A stretch of 6,809 nt of DNA from Nitriliruptoraceae bacterium (GCA_007125475.1 SLDB01000264.1:1-6809), one strand, 5' to 3'; shown: positions 1 to 6,010, numbered from the stretch's first letter. Program-made: numbers and translations. Notes: generated by a model from the sequence alone, not told the origin.

Positions 1-1135
1 CGGCGAGCGCGCAGGCGACGGTGAGCATCGCGTCGAGGAACCCCTCGGGGATCGGATCACCGTGACGGTCGAGCACCGCATCGGTGTCCATCAGGTGGCC
101 GACGTTTCGCACCAGCATCAGCCCGCGGCCGTGGCAGACGACCGGCGAGCCGTCCGGCCCGAGGTACTCGCGGTCCGGCGCCATCCGACGCGTGAACACC
201 TCCCCGTCCTTGGCGACCTCGGCGGTGAGCTCACCACGCATCAACCCCAGCCAGTTGCGGTAGGCGGTGACCTTGTCCCCGGCGTCGACACAGGCGACCG
301 AGTCCTCGCAGTCCATGATGACGCTGACCGCCGCCTCCAGCACCAGGTCGGCGACACCGGCCCGATCCGTCGAGCCCACCGGGTGGCCGGCGTCGATGGC
401 GATCTCCACGCCCAGCCCGTGGTTGCGCAGCAGGATCGCGGTGGGCTCGGCCGGATCGCCGGCGTACCCGGCGAACTGCCCGGGGGCCGCCAGGGTGGCG
501 GTGAGCCCGTCAGCGAGCTCGACGACGAGCGCACCGTCGACCACGCGGTAGCCGACCGCGTCGGCATGCGAGGCGTCGACGAGCGGGAAGGTGTCGTCGA
601 GGAAGGCGCGGCCCCAGGCGATGACCCGCTCACCGCGGGCCGGGTCGTAGGCACCGGAGGGCGGCGGGTCCCCCAACGCGTCGGTGCCGTAGAGCGCGTC
701 GTAGAGCGAACCCCACCGGGCGTTGGCCGCGTTCACCGCGTACCGGGCGTTGGTCACCGGCACGACCAACTGGGGCCCGGCGATCTCGGCGATCTCGGCG
801 TCGACGCCCTGCGTCGCGGCGGTGAAGTCCGGACCTTCGTCGACGAGGTAGCCGAGCTCGCGCAGGAACGCCTCGTAGGACGCGGGATCATGGGGTTGAC
901 CGGCCCGTTCGCGGTGCCAGTCGTCGATCGCCGCCTGCATCCGCGAGCGCACGTCCAATAACTCCCGGTTGCGGGGACCGAAGCGCTCGACCAACCCCGC
1001 GAAGCCGGACCAGAAGGTGTCGGCATCGACGCCGGTGCCTGGCAGCACCTCGTCGTCGACGAAGGCCTGCAGCGAAGCGGCCACCTGCAGCGTGTGCGTG
1101 TCAACTCTCGGCGTTTCGATGATCGACTCCGTCAG
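1..1135 (-). CDS. glcB: Malate synthase G, N-terminal half (runs off the left edge)
   Basis: Malate synthase G condenses glyoxylate with acetyl-CoA to give malate, as part of glyoxylate and C2 metabolism in the cytoplasm. The minus-strand frame is open for 378 codons to the window edge, about half of the family's usual length of roughly 720-740 residues. It matches the actinobacterial enzyme throughout: LPGTGVD near residue 31, GPQLVVPVTNARYAVNAANA near 120-139, RWGSLYDALYGTDA near 140-153, MDCEDSV near 274-280 and GRGLMLVRNVGHLM at 336-349. Arg343 in VRN corresponds to the catalytic arginine known in the E. coli and M. tuberculosis enzymes; the acidic catalytic residues lie outside the window. 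There is no in-frame ATG near the expected N-terminus. I prefer CTG at 1135 because it gives an N-terminus (LTESI...LQVAAS) much like the M. tuberculosis MTDR...LRIARVL start and has GAGG 8 bases upstream. GTG at 1183 and GTG at 1084 are alternatives. Family identity is secure; the start is not. Confidence 0.93.
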   Translation of the reverse strand, partial: MTESIIETPRVDTHTLQVAASLQAFVDDEVLPGTGVDADTFWSGFAGLVERFGPRNRELLDVRSRMQAAIDDWHRERAGQPHDPASYEAFLRELGYLVDEGPDFTAATQGVDAEIAEIAGPQLVVPVTNARYAVNAANARWGSLYDALYGTDALGDPPPSGAYDPARGERVIAWGRAFLDDTFPLVDASHADAVGYRVVDGALVVELADGLTATLAAPGQFAGYAGDPAEPTAILLRNHGLGVEIAIDAGHPVGSTDRAGVADLVLEAAVSVIMDCEDSVACVDAGDKVTAYRNWLGLMRGELTAEVAKDGEVFTRRMAPDREYLGPDGSPVVCHGRGLMLVRNVGHLMDTDAVLDRHGDPIPEGFLDAMLTVACALA

Positions 1136-1208
1136 CCGGTGATCCTCGTCGCCGCCTCCAGGACCTCGCGAAGCCGGCCGCACCCGGATCGTCGATGGAC
1201 GACGCTCA

Positions 1209-1238
1209 ACGCTAGGCACCGCTGTCCGACCCCGTCAA
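1209..1238 (-). promoter_or_regulatory. Candidate housekeeping promoter for malate synthase
   Basis: On the minus strand TTGACG (1238-1233) is followed after 18 bases by TAGCGT (1214-1209), which fits an actinobacterial sigma-A style -35 and a TANNNT -10. Transcription would begin near 1202. That leaves a leader of about 65 bases before the CTG at 1135, would exclude the in-frame GTG at 1219, and leaves GTG 1183 possible. This rests on motif matching only. Confidence 0.5.
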
Positions 1239-1318
1239 CGCACCGCCCGTGGCCGTGCGGTCGACGGGGAGGCCGGACCCCACCGCAGCGATCACGGCCG
1301 GCGGAGCAGGCTCGTTCG

Positions 1319-1342
1319 GGCTGACGGACCTCCCCGTCGGCC
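1319..1342. other. Inverted repeat in the malate synthase / acyl-CoA dehydrogenase gap
   Basis: A 9-base-pair stem with one G-T pair (1319-1327 with 1334-1342) encloses a six-base loop, ACCTCC. It lies in the gap at 1136-1472, in which I see no credible gene: the ORFs there have no recognisable protein sequence. Nearer the dehydrogenase there is a small inverted repeat, GTGGC-AC-GCCAC (1397-1408). Either could be an operator, or a leader structure if the dehydrogenase transcript starts upstream; nothing in the sequence decides this. Confidence 0.3.
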
Positions 1343-1461
1343 GAATCCCTCACGGCGTTCCTCGCGCAAACCCACCAGGCAACGTGCTATCACCCGGTGG
1401 CACGCCACACACCACGACCACCGGCCCGCCCCACCGGGTGTGCGGCCGACGCCGACCACTC

Positions 1462-1467
1462 GAGGAG
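1462..1467 (+). promoter_or_regulatory. Ribosome binding site fixing the dehydrogenase start
   Basis: GAGGAG is followed by a five-base spacer and GTG at 1473. This favours 1473 over the in-frame GTG at 1440, which would put the Shine-Dalgarno sequence inside the gene and add 11 residues that do not resemble the family. Confidence 0.75.
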
Positions 1468-1472
1468 TCCGC

Positions 1473-2651
1473 GTGGCAACGTCACCGGCGCCGATCTGGG
1501 AACCGACGCTGCACCCCGAAGCCGCGGAGTGGCTCGCGGTGGCCGACGACGCCGCCGAGCGCCACTTCGCCCCGCTGGCCGCCGAGATCGACGAGGAGCA
1601 GCGCTACCCGGAGGAGCACCTGCCGGTGCTGCGCGACACCCGGTTGTGCGCGATGTTCGTCCCGGCCGAGTACGGCGGGACGCAACTGCGCCTGGAGGCG
1701 ATCGCGGCGGTCACCGAGCGGGTGGCGGTGGCGTGCGCCTCGACGTCGGCGATCCTCGCGGCGCTCTCGCTGGGTGCCCACCCGCTGCTGCTGGCCGGGA
1801 CCGACGAGCAGAAGGAGCGCTACCTCACCCCGCTGGCCGGCGAGGGCCGGGCAGTGTGCTTCGCCCTCAGCGAGCCCGACGCCGGGTCCGACGCCTCGGC
1901 GGTGACCACCAGCGCGCAGCGCGAAGGTGACGGCTGGCGGATCCGCGGGGAGAAGTGCTGGCTGGGCAACGGCGGGCACTCGGCGACGTTCATCGTGTTC
2001 GCCCGCACCGGTGAGGATGCCCGCGGCGGGATCACCGCGTTCGTCGTCGAGCGCGACGGCGCCGGGGTCGTCGTCGACCGCTACGAGGACAAGATGGGGA
2101 TCCGGGGGACGACGACCACGAACCTGCGGCTCGACACCTGGGTCGCCGACGACGCGCGCATCGGCGCCGAAGGTGGCGGCCTCGGCCTCGCCCTCGAGAC
2201 GCTCACCGTCGGGCGGGTGCTGATCGCCGCGCAGGCCAACGGCATCGCCCGGGCCGCGTTCGACGCCGCGGCGGCGTTCGCGGTCGAACGCGAGACGTTC
2301 GGGCGCTCGATCATCGACCACCAGGGCGTGGGGTTTCCGCTCGCCGACAGCGCCACCGAGCTGTCGGCCTCCCGGCTGCTGATGTACGAAGCCGCCCGCA
2401 CCTTCGACGGCGGCGGGGACGTGCGGGTGCTGGCGCCGATGGCGAAGCTGTACGCCAGCGAGGTCTCGCACCGCGTCGTCGACCGCGCGATGCAGGCCTT
2501 CGGCGGTCGCGGCTACGTCAAGCCGTGGCCGATCGAGCGCTACTACCGCGACCAGCGGATCACCGAGATCTACGAGGGCACCTCGGAGATCCAACGGCTG
2601 GTCCTCTCGCGGGCGATCAGGCACCACGCCCGGCAGGGGTCGGCCTCATGA
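1473..2651 (+). CDS. Acyl-CoA dehydrogenase
   Basis: A 392-residue FAD-dependent acyl-CoA dehydrogenase, the usual family length. It would introduce an alpha-beta double bond into an acyl-CoA and pass electrons to an electron-transfer flavoprotein in the cytoplasm. The N-terminal helical domain has EYGG followed by an ALSEPDAGSDASA segment, which fits the first family signature. The beta domain shows RIRGEKCWLGNGG and DKMGIRGTTT. The C-terminal domain has RETFGRSIIDHQGVGFPLAD, QAFGGRGYV and IYEGTSEIQRLVLSRAI. Glu368 in YEGT is at the position of the catalytic base in short- and medium-chain enzymes. The second signature is slightly unusual: KPWPIERYYRD has proline where an acidic residue is common. 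Substrate chain length cannot be read. The GTG start is set by the ribosome binding site at 1462-1467. The stop codon overlaps the start of the next gene (ATGA), so the two are probably co-translated. Confidence 0.95.
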   Translation: MATSPAPIWEPTLHPEAAEWLAVADDAAERHFAPLAAEIDEEQRYPEEHLPVLRDTRLCAMFVPAEYGGTQLRLEAIAAVTERVAVACASTSAILAALSLGAHPLLLAGTDEQKERYLTPLAGEGRAVCFALSEPDAGSDASAVTTSAQREGDGWRIRGEKCWLGNGGHSATFIVFARTGEDARGGITAFVVERDGAGVVVDRYEDKMGIRGTTTTNLRLDTWVADDARIGAEGGGLGLALETLTVGRVLIAAQANGIARAAFDAAAAFAVERETFGRSIIDHQGVGFPLADSATELSASRLLMYEAARTFDGGGDVRVLAPMAKLYASEVSHRVVDRAMQAFGGRGYVKPWPIERYYRDQRITEIYEGTSEIQRLVLSRAIRHHARQGSAS

Positions 2652-3805
2652 GTGATCGCGGGGGTCCGCCCGATGTCCGTGCCGGCGACCCCGGGGTTCC
2701 CGGACCCGGCGGTGCCGGCGGTGCCGGCGACGTCGGTGACGTCGGTGACATCGGTGACGCACGGTGGGACGTCGTCCACGAGTGGTACCACGCGCTGTTC
2801 ACCGGGCTCGTGCTGTTCCTGGTGAGCCGGAAGGGCACCGAGGTCGCCGCGCGCACCGTCTACGAGGTGTTCAAGCGGCAGCGCGAGGCACGGTTCATCG
2901 ACGGGCTGGCCCGCCTCGGCCTCGACGGGCTGCCTGCAGCGGTGGCGGCGGCGCAGTACCACTACCTGTCGAACAACATCGGCGGCGTCTCCGTGCAGTA
3001 CATGCCGGAGTCCGACCGCAAGGCGTGGATCCGTTACCTGCCGCCGCGCTGGATCTGGTCCTCAGTGGCGCTGTGCGGCATCCCCACCGAGGTGTCACGG
3101 GCGATGCTGTGGGGCTGGCACGCCCAGAACGGTGTCTCGCTGGGCAACCCGCGCCTCGGGTTCGTGTGCACGAAGCAGACCACCGACGGCCAGAGCAGCC
3201 TGGAGGGCTACTACGAGGAGTACGACGAGCCGCTGGCGGCCGACGAACGGCTGCGGTTCGCCCGCCACGAGGACGGGCCCGCGTTCGACCCGGCGAAGGC
3301 ACCCCACCTCCCCGATGCACAGTGGCCGCCCGAACGGATCGCGAAGGCCCGGCGCAACTACGCGATGGAGTACGTGCGCACCCTGCTGCCGGCCGCCGTC
3401 GACGTCCTGGGCCCCGGCGAGGCCGCCGGGCTGCTCACCGTCGCCGCCCGTATGGTGGGGATGCAGCACTACCACGCCGCCTACCGGGGGCTGCTGGGCA
3501 CCGAGCCCGACGGCTCACCCGACGCCTTCGCCCGTTTCGTCGTCGCGCTCGGCACCGCCTCGGGCGACGAGGTGACGCTCCACGAGGGCGGCCCCGACGG
3601 GGAGGTCGAGATCCGCCAGCTTCGGTGGCGGCTCTACCCGGCAGGTGACGTCCACGACGCCGTGTTCCGGATCTGGCAGGGCACCCTCGAAGGCGCGTTG
3701 GCGGCGCACGACCCGACCCTCGCACTGCACCTCACCGACCGGTCCCGGACGGCGCCGCCGGCGTTCACGTGGCGGCTGCAGCCCGGCGGGCACACCCGGT
3801 TGTGA
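2648..3805 (+). CDS. Unrecognised 385-residue protein coupled to the acyl-CoA dehydrogenase
   Basis: I cannot assign this to a family with confidence. Its ATG lies in the ATGA overlap with the dehydrogenase stop, so it is very probably translated with it and may serve the same pathway. Residues 1-38 are Gly/Pro/Asp-rich, with GDVGDVGDIGD, and look disordered. From residue 40 the chain looks folded: WDVVHEWYHALFTGLVLFLV (40-59, hydrophobic but too broken for a sure membrane segment), YLSNNIGGVSVQYM (106-119), IRYLPPRWIW (128-137), HAQNGVSLGNPRLGF (158-172), EGYYEEYDEPL (186-196), RNYAMEYV (236-243), GMQHYHAAYRGLLG (271-284) and W(Q)GTLEGALA near 343-352. The C-terminal half, with a Trp/Glu-rich end and a final FTWRL, is loosely reminiscent of the L-2-amino-thiazoline-4-carboxylic acid hydrolase-like fold family, but this is a weak impression. 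There are no obvious catalytic motifs and no signal peptide. The gene is real by codon bias and overlap; its function is unknown. Confidence 0.85.
   Translation: MSDRGGPPDVRAGDPGVPGPGGAGGAGDVGDVGDIGDARWDVVHEWYHALFTGLVLFLVSRKGTEVAARTVYEVFKRQREARFIDGLARLGLDGLPAAVAAAQYHYLSNNIGGVSVQYMPESDRKAWIRYLPPRWIWSSVALCGIPTEVSRAMLWGWHAQNGVSLGNPRLGFVCTKQTTDGQSSLEGYYEEYDEPLAADERLRFARHEDGPAFDPAKAPHLPDAQWPPERIAKARRNYAMEYVRTLLPAAVDVLGPGEAAGLLTVAARMVGMQHYHAAYRGLLGTEPDGSPDAFARFVVALGTASGDEVTLHEGGPDGEVEIRQLRWRLYPAGDVHDAVFRIWQGTLEGALAAHDPTLALHLTDRSRTAPPAFTWRLQPGGHTRL
2708..2758 (+). repeat. In-frame 9-bp coding repeats (GGA and GDV units)
   Basis: Two copies of GGCGGTGCC are followed by three of GAC-[GA]TC-GGT plus a final GAC. 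All are in frame and encode GGAGGAGDVGDVGDIGD, forming a low-complexity linker between the start and the folded part of the protein. Such repeats probably vary in copy number between strains. Confidence 0.8.
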
Positions 3806-3837
3806 GATCCGGTCGAACAGGTGGAGCGCGGCGGCGT

Positions 3838-4869
3838 CTACCCCGCTGCTCCCTCGGCGGGCGGGGCCAGGTCGACGATCGTGGGCTCGTCGGCCTCCTC
3901 GAGGAGGCGCAGGGCGGCCTCCACCACCTGTCGCTGACGCCGGCGGTCGCCGACCGGACCGATGGTGCGTCCCATCAGGTGCGGGGTGACCAGCACGCGT
4001 GGCAGCCTCAGTCGTACCGCGACGTGACGCAACGCACGGACGAACACGCTCACCGTGGGGATCCCTCTGGCCTCCAACTCCCTCGCGACGAGCCCGACCG
4101 ACCCGTGGCAGACCGGTCAGGTGGCGACCAGCAGCGCGGCGTCCACCTCGCGGGCCGCCATGTGCTCGGCCCATCGGGGGGCGACCTCCTTGCGCAGTCG
4201 AGACTGCGACGTCGCGCCCGCGAAGCCGTAGTGCTCATCGGCGAGCCCCAGCCGTCCCTCGGACGCCAGGTCGCGCAGGTGCTGCAGCGGGAACACCGTC
4301 TCGGGATCCCGCTGGGCGGTGGTGGCGTCGTAGCCCGGATGCCGCACCGCCACCCGGTCGGCAGCGATGTCCCACGGCAACACCGACAGTGTCGGAACAC
4401 TCCGGAGGAAGTCGCCGATCAGCGAGAGGGAGTCCTGCTGGCTCGGCCCGTCCGGGCCCATCGGGTCGTCGTCGACGTCGAACACGCCACCGGCCGAGAT
4501 CAGCGCGAGGCGGGCCTCGGCCAGTGGTGTGCCCAGTGGGGTGAACACGGCGTCGTCGACCGTCGGCTCGGGCGGCTCCGACGGTTCGTAGGCCCGGACC
4601 TGGGCCTGGTAGGCGGCCTCACGCAGCGGACCGAGGTCACCGGTGTCGAACGCCTCGCCGAGGTGTCGCAGCAGCGTCGCGATGGTCTCGGCGGCCGCCT
4701 GGTCCGACATCTTCGCGAGGTACTTGAACTGCATGTCCGAGAACTCGCCGTAGTAGAAGGCGTTCCGGAACTCCTCGAAGCTCATCGCCGCGGACCCGGC
4801 CTCGTGCCCTTCGGGAGCCTCGTCCGCCGCGGACCCGGCCTCGTGGCCTTCGGGAGCCTCGTCCGCCAC
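3838..4869 (-). CDS. GrdB/PrdB-family reductase, probable selenoprotein (in-frame TGA as Sec251)
   Basis: This belongs to the glycine/betaine/sarcosine/D-proline reductase selenoprotein B family, whose members carry out reductive cleavage with a redox-active Sec or Cys. Features in order: a duplicated 13-residue acidic segment (2-27), a helical region SFEEFRNAFYYGEFSDMQFKYL (30-51), ISAGGVF (124-130), VRHPGYD (175-181), VFPLQHLRDLASEGRLG (192-208), HYGFAG (213-218), VDAALLVAT (242-250), then TGA, then PVCHGSVGLVARELEARGIPTVSV. C. sticklandii PrdB has the same layout, with GYD, FPIDRLRELVAEG and VDAVVMTAGUGTC. Cysteine homologues known to me read CPVCH here, so TGA sits at the catalytic position and forms U-P-V-C. 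After the TGA about 49 of the first 57 codons end in G or C, and the family sequence continues to a TAG at 3840-3838 (LMGRTIGPV, then a helix and TIVDLAPP). The GTG at 4869 has AGGAGG seven bases upstream; GTG 4875 would be one base away. A nonsense-mutated Cys gene is the main alternative. No partner subunits are adjacent. Confidence 0.85.
4082..4121 (-). promoter_or_regulatory. Candidate bacterial SECIS-like RNA structure around and after the TGA
   Basis: Two adjacent hairpins can be drawn in the mRNA. The first has 13 consecutive pairs, four of them G-U, between 4121-4109 and 4105-4093, with a CCA loop; the TGA sits near its base. The second has a perfect 4-bp stem, CTCG (4092-4089) with CGAG (4085-4082), with loop TCG about 29 bases after the TGA. 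Known bacterial SECIS elements lie directly downstream of the UGA and usually have a G at the start of the apical loop. Hairpin two meets the distance but only meets the loop rule if its closing pair opens. GC-rich DNA forms hairpins easily, so this is tentative. Confidence 0.35.
4117..4119 (-). other. Candidate selenocysteine codon (TGA) of the GrdB/PrdB-like gene
   Basis: TGA is codon 251, between VAT and PVCH. The upstream 250 codons and downstream 92 codons are in the same frame and both match the family, so read-through restores the full protein. Family knowledge places the redox Sec or Cys exactly here. Whether the host has selA, selB, selC and selD cannot be seen in this window. Confidence 0.75.
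4787..4864 (-). repeat. Perfectly in-frame 39-bp tandem duplication at the start of the selenoprotein gene
   Basis: Two 39-base copies (4787-4825 and 4826-4864) differ at one base, and each encodes ADEAPEGHEAGSA. They lie between the preferred GTG start and Met29 (ATG at 4785), which begins the conserved part. The near-identity implies a recent duplication. If translation began at Met29 the repeat would be leader, but the good ribosome binding site at 4882-4877 argues that it is translated. Confidence 0.9.
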
Positions 4870-4876
4870 CGTCACG

Positions 4877-4882
4877 CCTCCT
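4877..4882 (-). promoter_or_regulatory. Strong ribosome binding site of the GrdB/PrdB-like gene
   Basis: AGGAGG on the minus strand is seven bases from GTG 4869 and one base from GTG 4875. The spacing decides for 4869. Confidence 0.75.
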
Positions 4883-4885
4883 GAT

Positions 4886-4960
4886 CAGTCCCCGTCCGGC
4901 CCGTCGACGTCCGGTTCGTCGGCGTTCGGTGCGTCGACGTTCGGTGCGTCGACGTGCAGG
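4886..4960. repeat. Five degenerate 15-bp tandem repeats upstream of the selenoprotein gene
   Basis: Consecutive 15-base units follow the consensus GCGTCGACGTTCGGT: 4886-4900 (weak), 4901-4915, 4916-4930, 4931-4945 and 4946-4960 (diverged end). They sit just before the ribosome binding site, in the 5' leader. In one minus-strand frame the units would read T-S-T-H-R pentapeptides ending at TGA 4874-4872, overlapping GTG 4875. That ORF has weak codon bias and no recognisable protein, so I read the array as non-coding or as a decaying coding repeat. Confidence 0.65.
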
Positions 4961-5249
4961 CGCCCCGACGCCCACGGGGGAAGCACGAACATCGGGGCCC
5001 CACCGTCCCCCGACGTCGGGAGGACGTCGGGAGGACAGCCATACCGGACAACCCGAACGGTGCCGTCCGCATTCCGGCTGCGGCCTGCTCGCGTCGGCGT
5101 TCGAATCCGTCCCGGTCACGCACGACAGCCGGATGACCGGCCGGTTCGACCATCGACGGGAATGCCCCCCGCCACTCTCCGGGTTGCCCCAACCGACCGC
5201 GATCGGGGCAGTCCGTGATCGGGGACGTCGACGAGGATCGGGATCACCC
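4961..5249. other. Divergent intergenic region between selenoprotein and DUF427 genes
   Basis: No convincing gene is present. It contains the perfect palindrome CCCGACGTCGGG (5009-5020) within an 11-base direct repeat, GACGTCGGGAG (5012-5022 and 5023-5033), another GACGTC near 5224, and a possible hairpin TGCCCC (5185-5190) with GGGGCA (5205-5210) just before the DUF427 gene. Both flanking genes are transcribed away from this region, so their promoters should lie here, but I could not pick a clear -35/-10 pair. Confidence 0.5.
5009..5033. promoter_or_regulatory. Candidate operator: GACGTC palindrome plus direct repeat
   Basis: A perfect 12-base palindrome, CCCGACGTCGGG, overlaps two head-to-tail copies of GACGTCGGGAG. 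Its place between two divergent genes suits a regulator binding site that could act on either or both. No regulator gene is nearby, and the assignment is inference. Confidence 0.35.
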
Positions 5250-5978
5250 ATGAGCGACGCCAGGGGACGGATCCACGTCGAGCGGGGCGCCAAGCGGGTC
5301 CGCGCCTACCTCGGTGGGCACCTCGTGGCCGACAGCACCCGGCCGTTGCTGGTCTGGGAGTCGCCCCGGTACCCGACCTACTACCTCCCGGAGGCCGACG
5401 TCCACGCCCGGCTCGAGCCCACCGGCGCGACCGTGCGCTCGCCCTCGCGGGGGACCGCCGACGTCTTCGACGTCCAGATCGGCGGGGAGGTGGCATCCGG
5501 CGCGGGCTGCCTCTACCCCGAGCCGGCCATCGACGAACTGCGTGGCCACGTCCGGCTCGACTGGGCGGCGATGCAGGCGTGGTTCGAGGAGGACGAGGAG
5601 GTCTTCGTCCATCCGCGCGACCCCTACGTCCGCATCGACGCGCTGCGCTCGACGCGGCACGTGACGGTTGAGATCGACGGCGAGGTGGTGGCCGACACCC
5701 ACGCGCCGGTGGTGCTCTACGAGACGGGTCTGCCGCCGCGTCACTACCTGCCTGCCACCGATGTCCGGCTCGACCTGCTCGTGGGCTCCCAGCGTGTCAC
5801 GCACTGTCCGTACAAGGGTTCGACGATCTACTACCACGTCCGGCTCGACAAACGCGAGGAAGCCGACCTCGCCTGGAGCTACCCGACGCCACTGCCCGAG
5901 TCGCGTCCCATCGCTGGACTCATCTGCTTCCCGGCCGAGCGGGCCGACGTCTTCGTCGACGGTGTACGCATCAGCTGA
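5250..5978 (+). CDS. Protein with two tandem DUF427 domains
   Basis: A 242-residue soluble protein built from two DUF427 (PF04248) units; the function of this small beta-rich domain is not established. The first unit spans about 12-118 (RVRAYLGGHLVADSTRPLLVWE, then PTYYLPEADV) and the second about 124-238 (HVTVEIDGEVVADTHAPVVLYE, RHYLPATDV, THCPYKGSTIYYHV, AWSYPTPLPES, IAGLICFPAERADVFVDG). Only the second unit keeps the family's hallmark T-x-CP-x-KG; at the matching place the first reads VRSPSRGTADVFDV, without the cysteine and lysine, so it may be structural. The ATG at 5250 is preferred because the domain begins soon after it and GGGA lies six bases upstream; the upstream extension of the frame is Arg/Pro-rich and unlike a protein. 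It is divergent from the selenoprotein gene and appears monocistronic. Confidence 0.92.
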   Translation: MSDARGRIHVERGAKRVRAYLGGHLVADSTRPLLVWESPRYPTYYLPEADVHARLEPTGATVRSPSRGTADVFDVQIGGEVASGAGCLYPEPAIDELRGHVRLDWAAMQAWFEEDEEVFVHPRDPYVRIDALRSTRHVTVEIDGEVVADTHAPVVLYETGLPPRHYLPATDVRLDLLVGSQRVTHCPYKGSTIYYHVRLDKREEADLAWSYPTPLPESRPIAGLICFPAERADVFVDGVRIS

Positions 5979-6010
5979 TCGAGATGACTCCTCCACCGCC
6001 GGCGCAGTCA

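Noticed and set aside
62..961. 299-residue plus-strand ORF at the left edge
   Set aside because: It lies wholly opposite malate synthase G, whose own frame is open through the window edge and matches the family residue by residue.
1132..1353. 73-residue minus-strand ORF just upstream of malate synthase
   Set aside because: No recognisable protein, and it overlaps the predicted promoter and leader; likely a chance ORF.
1482..2627. 381-residue minus-strand ORF opposite the acyl-CoA dehydrogenase
   Set aside because: Antisense shadow of a clearly identified enzyme; no recognisable domain.
3838..4077. 79-residue minus-strand ORF as an independent small gene
   Set aside because: It is in the same frame as the GrdB/PrdB-like gene, directly after the TGA, and matches that family's C-terminal part; it starts inside a conserved segment with no ribosome binding site seen.
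3769..4884. 371-residue plus-strand ORF opposite the selenoprotein gene
   Set aside because: It is an antisense shadow: long open frames opposite coding DNA are common at this GC content, and its sequence is low-complexity Arg/Gly-rich, whereas the minus strand matches a known family.
4872..5192. 106-residue minus-strand ORF upstream of the selenoprotein gene
   Set aside because: Codon third positions are noticeably richer in A/T than the real genes here, no protein family is recognisable, and its only regular feature is the 15-bp repeat. It is kept as a possibility in the repeat finding, not as a gene.
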